From the NCBI GenBank assembly GCA_031769625.1, contig JAUIMM010002308.1, forward strand, positions 124,001-188,000: a stretch of 64,000 nucleotides of DNA. Direction: 5' to 3'. Source of the DNA: Taudactylus pleione. Taxonomy: Eukaryota; Chordata; Amphibia; Anura; Myobatrachidae. Positions 21,913 to 32,737 of this stretch are shown in pieces (the stretch's first letter is position 1; each line of letters starts with the position of its first letter). The notes beneath the pieces were generated by a model. That model saw nothing but the letters and a program-made list of their open reading frames with translations, was not told the DNA's origin and ran no database searches. The translations under genes and the position numbers were made by a program.

Positions 21913-22003
21913 CCTCCCTGGGGAGGGACACTCCAGACAGTCCCTGGCTGCAAATCACTTCCAGAGGCCTAAGAGCTGAATCACAGGCGACCTCTAGGGG
22001 CGA
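21913..22003 (-). promoter_or_regulatory. LINE copy 1: short 5' UTR, presumed site of internal promoter
   Basis: Only 91 nt lie between the satellite junction and the ORF1 ATG. Full-length LINEs normally need a promoter that lies within the transcribed 5' end, but no known promoter motif is obvious here. A site-specific element could instead use transcription of the surrounding satellite; this is inference. The plus-strand words gacctc (21,989-21,994) and gaggtc (22,002-22,007) form a perfect 6-bp inverted repeat around the 5' junction, with a 7-nt loop. Confidence 0.45.
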
Positions 22004-24026
22004 GGTCTTCAACACATCCAGTGAAATTTTGAGCTGTTTGTGTTTGCTAAAGAGGAGATATCACAAAGTTTGAACTTTTGTTATTTCCATTGCTTTCAAT
22101 GCATTTTGGCATAAAACAAGCATTTGCTGTTTTCTCTTAAACGCAACATGGGAGAAAAACCATTTCACATCACATTTGTGGGTCTTTGTCTTCAACACAT
22201 CCAGTGAAATTTTGAGCTGTCTGTGTTTGCTACAAGAGGAGATATCAAAAAGTATGCGCTTTTGTTATTTCCATTGCTTTCAATGCATTTTGGCCTAAAA
22301 CTTGCATTTGCTGTTTTCTCTTAAACGCAACATGGGAGAAAAACCATTTCACATCACATTTGTGGGTCTTGGTCTTCAACACATCTAGTGAAATTTTGAG
22401 CTGTCTGTGTTTGCTACAAGAGGAGATATCACAAAGTTTGAACTTTTGTTATTTCCATTGCTTTCAATGCATTTTGGCCTAAAACTTGCATTTGCTGTTT
22501 TCTCTTAAACGCAACATGGGAGAAAAACCATTTCACATCACATTTGTGGGTCTTGGTCTTCTACACATCCAGTGAAATTTTGAGCTGTCTGTGTTTGCTA
22601 CAAGAGGAGATATCACAAAGTATGCGCTTTTGTTGTTTTCATTGCTTTCAATGCATTTTGGCCTAATACAAGCATTTGCTGTTTTCTCTTAAACGCAACA
22701 TGGGAGAAAAACCATTTCACATCACATTTGTGGGTCTTGGTCTTCAACACATCCAGTGAAATTTTGAGCTGTCTGTGTTTGCTACAAGAGGAGATATCAC
22801 AAAGTATGCGCTTTTGTTATTTCCATTGCTTTCAATGCATTTTGGCCTAAAACTTGCATTTGCTGTTTTCTCTTAAACGCAGCATGGGAGAAAAACCATT
22901 TCACATCACATTTGTGGGTTTTGGTCTTCAACACATCCAGTGAAATTTTGAGCTGTCTGTATTTGCTACAAGAGGAGATATCACAAAGTATGCGCTTTTG
23001 TTATTTCCTTTGCTTTCAATGCATTTTGGCCTAAAACTTGCATTTGCTGTTTTCTCTTAAACGCAACATGGGAGAAAAACCATTTCACATCACATTTGTG
23101 GGTCTTGGTCTTCAACACATCCAGTGAAATTTTGAGCTGTCTGTGTTTGCTACAAGAGGAGATATCACAAAGTATGCGCTTTTGTAGTTTTCATTGCTTT
23201 CAATGCATTTTGGCATAAAACAAGCATTTGCTGTTTTCTCTTAAACGCAACATGGGAGAAAAACCATTTCACATCACATTTGTGGGTCTTGGTCTTCAAC
23301 ACATCCAGTGAAATTTTGAGCTGTCTGTGTTTGCTACAAGAGGAGATATCACAAAGTATGCGCTTTTGTTATTTCCTTTGCTTTCAATGCATTTTGGCCT
23401 AAAACTTGCATTTGCTGTTTTCTCTTAAACGCAGCATGGGAGAAAAACCATTTCACATCACATTTGTGGGTCTTGGTCTTCAACACATCCAGTGAAATTT
23501 TGAGCTGTCTGTGTTTGCTACAAGAGGAGATATCACAAAGTATGCGCTTTTGTTATTTCCATTGCTTTCAATGCATTTTGGCCTAAAACTTGCATTTGCT
23601 GTTTTCTCTTAAACGCAACATGGGAGAAAAACCATTTCACATCACATTTGTGGGTCTTGGTCTTCAACACATCCAGTGAAATTTTGAGCTGTCTGTGTTT
23701 GCTACAAGAGGAGATATCACAAAGTATGCGCTTTTGTTGTTTTCATTGCTTTCAATGCATTTTGGCATAAAACAAGCATTTGCTGTTTTCTCTTAAACGC
23801 AACATGGGAGAAAAACCATTTCACATCACATTGGTGGGTCTTGGTCTTCAACACTTCCAGTGAAATTTTGAGCTGTCTGTGTTTGCTACAAGAGGAGATA
23901 TCACAAAGTATGCGCTTTTGTTATTTCCATTGCTTTCAATGCATTTTGGCCTAAAACTTGCATTTGCTGTTTTCTCTTAAACGCAACATGGGAGAAAAAT
24001 CATTTCACATCACATTTGTGGGTTTT
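22004..24026. repeat. Family B 11-monomer higher-order unit, copy 1
   Basis: The unit is 2,023 bp. Diagnostic variants recur at that distance: ctaaagagg (22,047 and 24,070), catctagtg (~22,382 and ~24,405), ctgtatttgc (~22,957 and ~24,980) and gtagttttcattg (~23,184 and ~25,207). It begins at the right end of LINE 1, and its last monomer carries the empty counterpart of the LINE 1 insertion site. Confidence 0.85.
23340..23523. repeat. Representative family B monomer
   Basis: 184 bp from one gaggagatatcac to the next. It differs from family A mainly at catccagtg, taaaacttgc, gttatttcc and cgcagcatg. GATATC and aatgcatt are present. Many B monomers downstream read gataac instead and so lose the EcoRV site. 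Confidence 0.88.
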
Positions 24027-24045
24027 GGTCTTCAACACATCCAGT
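24001..24045. other. Empty (uninserted) counterpart of the LINE copy 1 target site
   Basis: The sequence on the left matches the LINE 1 left flank at offset 9,168 (including the rare cattggtggg, cacttccag and aatcatttcac words upstream). The sequence on the right matches its right flank at offset 2,023 (including ctaaagagg and tttgaac). Here gtgggt (ending 24,023) and ggtcttcaac (from 24,027) are joined by ttt, which is absent at both filled sites. It therefore defines the insertion point and a 3-bp target loss. Confidence 0.88.
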
Positions 24046-25678
24046 GAAATTTTGAGCTGTCTGTGTTTGCTAAAGAGGAGGTATCACAAAGTTTGAACTT
24101 TTGTTATTTCCATTGCTTTCAATGCATTTTGGCATAAAACAAGCATTTGCTGTTTTCTCTTAAACGCAACATGGGAGAAAAACCATTTCACATCACATTT
24201 GTGGGTCTTGGTCTTCAACACATCCAGTGAAATTTTGAGCTGTCTGTGTTTGCTACAAGAGGAGATATCAAAAAGTATGCGCTTTTGTTATTTCCATTGC
24301 TTTCAATGCATTTTGGCCTAAAACTTGCATTTGCTGTTTTCTCTTAAACGCAACATGGGAGAAAAACCATTTCACATCACATTTGTGGGTCTTGGTCTTC
24401 AACACATCTAGTGAAATTTTGAGCTGTCTGTGTTTGCTACAAGAGGAGATATCACAAAGTTTGAACTTTTGTTATTTCCATTGCTTTCAATGCATTTTGG
24501 CCTAAAACTTGCATTTGCTGTTTTCTCTTAAACGCAACATGGGAGAAAAACCATTTCACATCACATTTGTGGGTCTTGGTCTTCAACACATCCAGTGAAA
24601 TTTTGAGCTGTCTGTGTTTGCTACAAGAGGAGATATCACAAAGTATGCGCTTTTGTTGTTTTCATTGCTTTCAATGCATTTTGGCCTAAAACAAGCATTT
24701 GCTGTTTTCTCTTAAACGCAACATGGGAGAAAAACCATTTCACATCACATTTGTGGGTCTTGGTCTTCAACACATCCAGTGAAATTTTGAGCTGTCTGTG
24801 TTTGCTACAAGAGGAGATATCACAAAGTATGCGCTTTTGTTATTTCCATTGCTTTCAATGCATTTTGGCCTAAAACTTGCATTTGCTGTTTTCTCTTAAA
24901 CGCAGCATGGGAGAAAAACCATTTCACATCACATTTGTGGGTTTTGGTCTTCAACACATCCAGTGAAATTTTGAGCTGTCTGTATTTGCTACAAGAGGAG
25001 ATATCACAAAGTATGCGCTTTTGTTATTTCCTTTGCTTTCAATGCATTTTGGCCTAAAACTTGCATTTGCTGTTTTCTCTTAAACGCAACATGGGAGAAA
25101 AACCATTTCACATCACATTTGTGGGTCTTGGTCTTCAACACATCCAGTGAAATTTTGAGCTGTCTGTGTTTGCTACAAGAGGAGATATCACAAAGTATGC
25201 GCTTTTGTAGTTTTCATTGCTTTCAATGCATTTTGGCATAAAACAAGCATTTGCTGTTTTCTCTTAAACGCAACATGGGAGAAAAACCATTTCACATCAC
25301 ATTTGTGGGTCTTGGTCTTCAACACATCCAGTGAAATTTTGAGCTGTCTGTGTTTGCTACAAGAGGAGATATCACAAAGTATGCGCTTTTGTTATTTCCA
25401 TTGCTTTCAATGCATTTTGGCCTAAAGCTTGCATTTGCTGTTTTCTCTTAAACGCAACATGGGAGAAAAACCATTTCACATCACAGTTGTGGGTTTTGGT
25501 CTTCAACACATCCAGTGAAATTTTGAGCTGTCTGTGTTTGCTACAAGAGGAGATATCACAAAGTATGCGCTTTTGTTGTTTTCATTGCTTTCAATGCATT
25601 AAGGCATAAAACAAGCATTTGCTGTTTTCTCTTAAACGCAACATGGGAGAAAAACCATTTCACATCACATTTGTGGGT
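24027..25678. repeat. Family B 11-monomer unit, copy 2, shortened to 9 monomers
   Basis: It follows copy 1 of the unit marker by marker. It then lacks one monomer between ~25,208 and ~25,560 (a single gttatttcc monomer where copy 1 has two between ~23,340 and ~23,700) and is interrupted by LINE copy 2 one monomer before the unit would end. A distinctive cattaaggcataaaac variant lies at ~25,600. Confidence 0.75.
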
Positions 25679-26152
25679 AATCCTTTTTTTTATTGAAAAA
25701 CTTGCAGCATATAAATAAATACATAGAAAAAATACTGCACTTCAACATATCTTTTGCCATATATACAAAAAACAACCAGGTTATTGTAATCAAAATATAT
25801 GACTCTATCAAATTCTGCAAAGAGCCACAAAACAGATAAACCTCCTGAACATAACACATCACACACTCCACCCAGACAAGACAGTGTACAAACCATCACC
25901 TGAAACAACAAAATATCTTTAAAACAATAAACTTTAACACAATAAGCTTTTAGCTATTCCCTTTTTCAAAAAAGACTTTAAAACTATCACCAACACTAAC
26001 TCCAACACATAGAGAAAATGAAGGAGCTGTTTAGGCGCATGAAAATCATTCCATAAAAACCAGAAAAATCCAAAAATCTACTGCGGAAGTGGAAAGAAGA
26101 GCTTCAAGCCCATAGGATAAACAGGAAAAAGACTGGTACTTTTTGTCACCCA
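25679..26152 (-). other. LINE copy 2: 3' UTR and tail
   Basis: 474 nt, identical to copy 1 as far as I can see apart from the terminal A run (eight A before ggatt). The AATAAA complement is at 25,689-25,694. The variable A number between otherwise near-identical elements fits slippage during reverse-transcription priming or later replication slippage. Confidence 0.75.
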
Positions 26153-29100
26153 CTAAGGGGGCTTCAGGTGCCTCCATCTCCTCGACCACCCAACAGCATC
26201 CAGTCTCCTCCTGTCCATCTCCATCAGAGACCTAACCTCGTGAAGAATGTTACACGCCACCACCTCACAGGGAAGGATTTTACTTCTAGTTGTTACTAAG
26301 CACCGTGCGCTCCACGTGTGATATCTAACCACTAAACTAACTACAAAAATGGTGACCAAATCATAACGCCCATACCCTTTGAATGCTCCGTAAACCCACT
26401 CAGGGTAACTGAGCCCCGAAAGGCACGGAATGCGTAAGGCGCTCGAAACTTTCTTATAAATCTAAATGTTAAAGGGACATTCGAGCAAGAAGTGGTCCAT
26501 AGTCTCCTCCTCCCCTGGACATTCCTCCCGTGGGCAACCACGATCATCGGCGCTTCTCCACCTGATGTGCCCCCTAACATAGAGCCTTCCTTGAAAAGAG
26601 AGCCAGGCCAGGTCCCTATACTTCAGTGGAATCCTCTCTGAACAGATCAAAGAGATCCCATCTGAGCAAACCTTGCCCGGGCAGTCCCTCAGTGATAGCG
26701 GGGCATAGAAGCGAGCCCGCAAAATGCCTCTCTCCAACTCCTTCCTAGAAAGGGTCTTGACATCACTCGCCACTACTCCCCATAGCCTTGTCACTCTCAA
26801 GCACAGGATGACATAGATCGGAAGAGCACCAGACCTACCTCTGAAGGCTTTAACACGGCCGCCATCATACCAGAGTTCAAGGAAAGGAGACACCCAAGCC
26901 CTAAAACTCTCTACCCACCAAGGAGAAGTCTCCAGAAACAGACTTCCAAGATTCAATTTAATAAAAGTTGTGGCAAAAAACACCACCGGATTGACCATAC
27001 CCAATCCACCTTCATTCCTTGGTCTGTAGGTTATACCCCTCTTGACAATGTTCATCCCGTTCCCCCAAAATAAAAGGAAGAACAAGGATAACACTTTGGA
27101 CCACAAAGATTGTGGCAAGAAACACACGTAGCTGACATACAGAAAAATAGGAACCAGGAAAATTTTGCACAAGTGAACCCTTTCCCTGTAGGAGAACTGC
27201 CAAGTTCTCCAGGACTGTACTTTCCTGCTGGCTTCCTCTATCCTCTTTTCCCAATTTCGAGTGGCATAATCACCACGGTCAAAAATGATGCCTTAAATTT
27301 TGATCTGCGAACTGGCCCGGGGGAGACTGTCCGGAAGGCGAAATTCATCACCTTCCTCCCCCATCCAGAAAGCTTCACATTTGTCCTGATTTACTCTGGA
27401 GCACGAGGCTTCAGAGTAGTCGGAGACTAGGTGTTCTATACACTGAGCCTCTGCCACAGAGGACAGGACCACAGTGACATCATCCGCGTAGGCCACCACC
27501 CTCAATGGAGCCTCTGGGCCCAGCTGCACCCCCCTCAATGCACTGCAACCAATCCTCCTTACGAAGGGATCGATCGCGAAAACATATAAGAGCGGGCTCA
27601 GGGGGCATCCCTGACGGACACCAGAGTCAACCTTGAAAGCAGGGCCCACCCAACCATTAACAAGCGGGAAGCTTTCGGCCTTATTGTATAAAACACGAAG
27701 CCAATCCACCACCCTCACTGGAAGACCATACCACTCCAGAACAGCCCACAGGTACTTGTGGTTCACCCGGTCAAAAGCCTTCGACTGGTCCAATGCCAGT
27801 AAGTACTTGCCCCACTTTTCAGCACGACAGCGTTCCACGGCCTCCCGGACGCCAAGGACAGCACTAAACGTGCTACGACCCTTCACAGTGCAATGCTGAG
27901 ATGGAGACAGTACCAGCCCGGAAATTTCCATCAGCCGATTAAACAGTATTTTTGCCAGGATCTTTCTGTCCGTATTGAGAAGAGCGATGGGGCGCCAATT
28001 CTCAATACGGGACGGGTCCTTACCTTTTGATAACAATATGAGAGCGGAAGACCTCATGGAAGGAGGGAGTGACCCCTCACCCAGGCATTCATTATAGACC
28101 TCCATAAGGCGCGGAGCCAAGATGTCCCTGAAAGCTTTAAAGAACTCGGACGTTAAACCATCCGGACCTGGAGATTTTTTGATAGACAAACTGTCTATCG
28201 CCCTCTTGACTTCCTCCACCGTCACATCATCACCCAAAGAGTCAAAGGAGGCATCAAGTTTCTGTAACCCTGGTGTCTCCCTCAGAAAGGACTCCATCCT
28301 CTCCCTAATAAGTGGCTGCTCAGACAGAAGGTCCGTATAATAGGACCCGATGACCCCCAGGATACCATCCCTGTCTTCACAGAGAGTACCCTGGCCGTCA
28401 TACAGGCCCCTCACCTCCCTTAGATCAACCGCCTTCCTGCAACTCTGGTAGGGATCAGGCGAGTGGTATTTACCATAATCCCTCTCCAAAATCAAGGAAG
28501 CCAACCGATCATATTGGAGCTCCCTCAACTGAGCTTTCACCCGGAAGATATCCCCACTATCTCCACACTCAGAGATCAGGAAATCAAGTTTCTTCCTCAA
28601 ACTCTGGTAGACACATCTTTTTCTCAAGTTCTTTTGTGCTACCAGCCTCTGAAAAAGCCTTCGAGTCCTTTTTTTGCACTCTTCCCACCACTCAGACCTA
28701 GACCAACCTGCCTCCAGAAGTGTCTCCTGTAGTTGGAAGAAATCCCTAAAGGACTGGCTAATACTCTCTTCTTTCAGAAGGTCAGAGCTCAAACGCCAAA
28801 GGCCCCGGCCTCTCTGAGGAGTTTCCGAAGCATTCAACGCGACACTCAGACAAACGTGGTCGGAGAATTCTACAGCCCTTACCTCAGGAGGCAGAGTTTT
28901 CGAACTCTCCTTAACAAAAAACCTATCTATCCTAGACCTACGATTGCTACAATGATACGTGTAACCCGTGAGGTCTGGACAATGGCGAATGTGCACATCG
29001 ACCAGACCTGCCTCTCTAACCATACTAACTAAAAATCTCGCATCATAGCCCAGGGTTGACTTTGCACCTCCCCTGTCTTTGGGCCTTACAATGGTGTTAA

Positions 29101-29530
29101 AATCACCACCAAAGACAACCTGCCGGGCCGTAAAAAGGAATGGTTTTATCAGCCCAAAAAGGCACTTCCTATCCCAGGCCGACTGCGGTCCGTAGACGTT
29201 AATCAGCCTGAGATCATGCCCCCTTAGGCTAACATCCAAAACCATACACCTACCTATCTGTAATTCTATAATCTTGTGTACAGTTACCATATCAGTAAAA
29301 AGCACTGCCACCCCACCGTACGGCTCGGCCGCAAGAGACCAATAGGATGGGCCCCTCCTCCACTGGCTTTTGGCCCTGCGAAGTGTGGACAAGTCCCCTA
29401 TTCTGGTCTCCTGCAAAAACAAAATATCAACCTCAATCGTGTTGAAAAAAGAAAAGGCCATATAACGAGCACGTTCAGAATAAACGGAAGCCACATTAAT
29501 GGTGGCACATCGTATAGGGTGTGTAGCCAT
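26153..29530 (-). pseudogene. LINE ORF2 with two premature stops (copy 2)
   Basis: Same start and frame as the intact ORF2 of copy 1. The first stop replaces codon 746 (TTA to TAA, at 27,293-27,295, with a C-to-T change just upstream). It cuts the protein to 745 aa, after YADD (681-684) but removing the thumb and the C-terminal region. The second stop replaces E1023 (GAG to TAG, at 26,462-26,464), just after the C-terminal CCHC. There is no net frameshift, so the frame reopens between and after the stops. Other changes include R395G and T790I, while two further substitutions are silent. The endonuclease and the core reverse-transcriptase motifs remain in the truncated product, but loss of a third of the protein should abolish normal activity. 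Confidence 0.92.
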
Positions 29531-29566
29531 AGTTCTAGATTATAGAGATAGGGCTCCATTTCACTT
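29531..29566 (-). other. ORF1-ORF2 spacer with in-frame stops (copy 2)
   Basis: 36 nt with the same in-frame TGA and TAA as copy 1; no difference seen. ORF1 and ORF2 are again in one frame. Confidence 0.78.
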
Positions 29567-32500
29567 TCACTTTGTTACACAGGAAGACCCCTCCCCCGAG
29601 GAACCTTCCTGCTTACAAGGCACCCCAGAAGTGATACCTTCACCAGACGATGACACAACCATACACACACCCTCCACCACATCCACACCATCCCCAAGAG
29701 GCACAGCACCCGCAGTTGGTTCACCCGGCCCATCGGCCCCAACCGCAGACACCAACCCCACCTCAACAATACCCTGCCTGTCCCCACCAGTCAGGGAAAC
29801 AAAAGCAGGATCAGGGTCAGGATCTGGCGGTTTTGGATCCACCAAGATGACTGGAGCTTCCTGACTTGGAGGTATCATCTCCCAAGAATCTCCCAAAATA
29901 ACAGACTCAGGGGTTTCCTCCACTATGTCTTCTCCGGCAGAAAACACTCCAACCTCCTCCATCTTCCCTAAACCCTTTCCTTCACCACTTGACCCTGCCA
30001 ATCCCAGATTCGACAGGTCCCACTCCAGCTTACCACCCTGTTCCACATTCTTTGATTTCACCGTAACCTTTCCCCCTCTTCTCCTGTTTTTCGCTTTAGC
30101 ACCTTCCGCAGCTTCCCCAAAGGTACTTTTCCTACTGACCTTCTTTCTCATCTCAGAAGGCCGAGCAACCTGAACCAAATCACCACTTTCCTGCCTTACT
30201 ATCTCCCCCCCCTTCTCCGCTACCTCCTCCTCCTCGTCATCTGCCACAGAGAATGTAAAGCGATTTGAAAGCTGGACAACATCCTCCCTTTGCCCTACCC
30301 TCCTCTTCCTATTTGACTTCACAACTGTAAAGGAAGATTCTCCCCTCTCTACCGGCACCTCCTTCTGGATTTTGGCAGCTTCCAGCACCTCTTTTCCACT
30401 ACCTACTTCCTCACCCTCCTCAATGTCACTCAGACTGGCCCCTCTCGTTGGAGGTTCTATGACCACCGGCAAACTCCCAATAGCACTTTCCTCATTGTGC
30501 GATGCCGAGGGGCAACGGCTATAAGGATGACCGATACACCCACAGAGATTACACTTCACCACATCACAATCTCTAGAGAGGTGACCCAACTCGCCACACA
30601 TGGCACACTTGACCTCAGGGCAATTGTTAGAAAAATGCCTAAAGCTGCCACAACGATGACAGACTCTTGGCTGACCGGGGTAGAAAGCCTGGATCTTATC
30701 TCGGCCAATAAAAGTTGCTGCCGGAATATGCTTTGTCTCTATACCTACCCTGTTTAGCCTGACAAAGACAGAATAAGCTCCACCCCACACCCCCTTTGTG
30801 TAGTCAATTTTCTCCAGGCACGTGGACAATACTGTACAAAAGCGGGATAACCAGAACAGGATGTCCTGCACTGGGAGGCTCTCATTTCTCACCAGGATAG
30901 TGACTTTAACCCTATCCTGGCGAGAGACCATTTGAGACCTGTAATTACTAAAGGGTGTCGCACCCTTCTTCTCCTCCCACCTGGACGCAAATGCCTGTAA
31001 CCCCCGCAGAGTCTGAAAACTCAGATCATACTCCGGGGTTCTGATGGGGTGAATGCAGGCAAAGAGGTCTATGGGTGAGAATCCCAAGGAGAAAACCATC
31101 TCCAGAAAAACACCCTTACTTGGCGGGTCCCCTTCAGCTACCCACTTTAGCTGCACCACATTCCGCCTTCTTATCGGGGTACCACCACCAATACCACTCC
31201 CACCACCATCACCACTGGTAGCGGCATTAGGAAACCTTGGTGCCCCTCCACCAGACACTATTGTCGCATAAGACTTGGGCATAGGCTGGCCCATACTTTC
31301 CAGTCTGGAATTATTTTCAGCAATCAATTCAATTGCCGCACGGATCCTCTCAGGCCCCCCTATTCCCCCATACAGTGAGTCTGCAACTTTTAATTGTTCC
31401 TCCGACAAAGTGGACCTGTCCAGAGGGGGCAGACCCTGTACCAGGCTAGCACCTGCCCTCAGTACCGGAGCCCCTGGGACAACAGCTGTGGCCTTGTTAA
31501 CATCTTCCTCCACCCTGTCAGCAATCAACAACATTTCTGCGTCAAGGGAGTCATTCCCACAGTCAGCCGCTACCACCCTCCTCCCAACAGCTGGCAAATC
31601 AGTACCGGGCGCCAGCATAATACCGGCAGGCATGACACACTCACCGGATCCAACAGCAGTGTTCCCGATCACCGTGGGAACCACGGCCACGTCCCCATCC
31701 ACCAGCCGGCGGGGAGCTTCCTCCAACTCCATGGCTCCGTCAGCAACAATCACCAAAGGCACTTCCGCCCTGCCACCGTGAAGCGCATCGTGAGCCGCAT
31801 CGTGACCCGCAGAGAGCCGGGTCCCCGCAGCCATCTTCCGGACTCTGTGGATTAACTCCTTTGGGCCCGCAACAGCCGCTGAGACACCCACCATGTCTTC
31901 CGACTTGATCTCCGCGCCGCCTCCTTCCCCGATCTCGTCGTCTCCGACCTCCATCGGCGCCATCTTGGGACCCGAAATAGCCTGTTTCTGCAGACTCGAT
32001 TCACAAAACTGCTCTGAAGACTCCTCCATCCTCGCTGGGGCTGCCACCGGGCCCGCCAGGCTCAGCAGATAGAGTACTCTGCCCTTGTACTTGGCCCGCT
32101 TCTCCGCCAGCATCAGGAGCTCATCTTTGATGATCAGCCTCCCCTCGTTCGTGGATGTCAAGAACTTCTTCTTCTTGGAGGCAATCCGAGCAGACACCCG
32201 ACCAGCCTCCTTTCTCAAAGCCGCAACATCCATAGCCAGGAACGTCTCCTGTTCAGCGGCAGCGGCAGCAGCGGCGGCGGCAGCAGCAGCAGCAGCGGCC
32301 CCGTCTCCCTCGGAATCAGACTCCAGGGAATCTTCCTCCAAGAGACGCTGAGCATCGGGACAGATCTCCTCCTCCATCTCCGTCTCCGTCTCCGCACAAA
32401 AGGTAAGCAGACCCGGGGGAACTGGCTCTACTCCTGGGGTTGCTTCACTCCCAGGGGAGCTTACCACCATCTCACACCCTAGAGTTAAGTCCTCACTCAT

Positions 32501-32737
32501 AGGGGAGCACTGCGTTAGCCCGCACCCTGAAGTTAAATCGCCACTCACAGGGGGGCCATGCAGCATGGGGTCCAAAGTCCGGCTCTCACCATCTTCCACG
32601 GCCACATCCAGCCGGGAGAGCACCACCACCGGTCGGCCAGTACTTCCAGCAGGCCCTCCACCACCTCCAGGATCCGGGCCCTCAGAGACTTCCAGGACCC
32701 CGGGATCTCCTCCACCATCTCCCGGCAGGCCCTCCAT
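29567..32737 (-). CDS. LINE ORF1 RNA-binding protein with three CCHC zinc knuckles (copy 2, intact)
   Basis: 1056 aa, same length and architecture as the copy 1 protein: acidic and Gly-rich N-terminus, 15-alanine tract, possible RRM-like region, three knuckles at 693-742, and acidic tail with basic patches. I see three amino-acid differences from copy 1: L21P, A243Q (a double base change) and T914A, none in the knuckles. Because ORF2 of the same element is broken, this ORF1 could still be made and could act on RNA from other copies; whether it is expressed is unknown. Confidence 0.92.
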   Translation of the reverse strand: MEGLPGDGGGDPGVLEVSEGPDPGGGGGPAGSTGRPVVVLSRLDVAVEDGESRTLDPMLHGPPVSGDLTSGCGLTQCSPMSEDLTLGCEMVVSSPGSEATPGVEPVPPGLLTFCAETETEMEEEICPDAQRLLEEDSLESDSEGDGAAAAAAAAAAAAAAAEQETFLAMDVAALRKEAGRVSARIASKKKKFLTSTNEGRLIIKDELLMLAEKRAKYKGRVLYLLSLAGPVAAPARMEESSEQFCESSLQKQAISGPKMAPMEVGDDEIGEGGGAEIKSEDMVGVSAAVAGPKELIHRVRKMAAGTRLSAGHDAAHDALHGGRAEVPLVIVADGAMELEEAPRRLVDGDVAVVPTVIGNTAVGSGECVMPAGIMLAPGTDLPAVGRRVVAADCGNDSLDAEMLLIADRVEEDVNKATAVVPGAPVLRAGASLVQGLPPLDRSTLSEEQLKVADSLYGGIGGPERIRAAIELIAENNSRLESMGQPMPKSYATIVSGGGAPRFPNAATSGDGGGSGIGGGTPIRRRNVVQLKWVAEGDPPSKGVFLEMVFSLGFSPIDLFACIHPIRTPEYDLSFQTLRGLQAFASRWEEKKGATPFSNYRSQMVSRQDRVKVTILVRNESLPVQDILFWLSRFCTVLSTCLEKIDYTKGVWGGAYSVFVRLNRVGIETKHIPAATFIGRDKIQAFYPGQPRVCHRCGSFRHFSNNCPEVKCAMCGELGHLSRDCDVVKCNLCGCIGHPYSRCPSASHNEESAIGSLPVVIEPPTRGASLSDIEEGEEVGSGKEVLEAAKIQKEVPVERGESSFTVVKSNRKRRVGQREDVVQLSNRFTFSVADDEEEEVAEKGGEIVRQESGDLVQVARPSEMRKKVSRKSTFGEAAEGAKAKNRRRGGKVTVKSKNVEQGGKLEWDLSNLGLAGSSGEGKGLGKMEEVGVFSAGEDIVEETPESVILGDSWEMIPPSQEAPVILVDPKPPDPDPDPAFVSLTGGDRQGIVEVGLVSAVGADGPGEPTAGAVPLGDGVDVVEGVCMVVSSSGEGITSGVPCKQEGSSGEGSSCVTK
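32255..32299 (-). repeat. Alanine-codon trinucleotide tract in ORF1 (copy 2)
   Basis: Fifteen alanine codons, same order of GCT and GCC as in copy 1, residues 147-161. Confidence 0.88.

Larger units (their letters stand above)
14856..22003 (-). mobile_element. Full-length Tx1-like non-LTR retrotransposon (LINE), copy 1, both ORFs intact
   Basis: A 7,148-bp insertion in the satellite, read on the minus strand: 5' UTR (91 nt), ORF1 with three zinc knuckles, a 36-nt spacer, ORF2 with APE-type endonuclease, reverse transcriptase and C-terminal CCHC, a 3' UTR (472 nt) and a short tail caataaaaaaggatt. No long terminal repeats and no target-site duplication are visible. Compared with an uninserted repeat unit at 24,023/24,027, three target bases are missing at the insertion. 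The domain order and very long zinc-knuckle ORF1 resemble the Tx1 clade of the L1 group, several members of which are target-specific. The clade name is inferred from layout and motifs, not from a tree. Both reading frames are uninterrupted, so this copy may be competent. Confidence 0.93.
22004..25678. repeat. Satellite array, family B, between the two LINEs (~20 monomers)
   Basis: 3,675 bp of ~184-bp monomers with catccagtg in place of family A cattcggtg. Sub-types alternate: tatgcgcttttgttatttcc with taaaacttgc; gttgttttcattg with ggcataaaacaagc; and tttgaacttttg. It starts at ggtcttcaac directly after the LINE 1 end and stops at gtgggt before LINE 2, so the array phase is preserved across both insertions except for 3 bp. 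It holds one 11-monomer unit plus most of a second. No gene is seen. Confidence 0.96.

Noticed and set aside
15516..21979. Plus-strand and alternate-frame reading frames inside the LINEs (for example 20,450-20,956 and 20,569-21,030)
   Set aside because: They lie opposite ORF1 and ORF2, lack recognisable domains, and reflect the GC-rich coding strand. The same shadows appear in copy 2.
14856..22003. LTR retrotransposon or retrovirus, because of CCHC knuckles and reverse transcriptase
   Set aside because: No long terminal repeats, no protease, integrase or envelope. ORF2 begins with an APE-type endonuclease and the reverse transcriptase is of the LINE type.
14851..22010. Target-site duplication of ggt at the LINE ends
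   Set aside because: ggt occurs at both edges, but the uninserted satellite already has ggt at both positions (gggtcttggtc), so no duplication is needed; instead three bases are missing.
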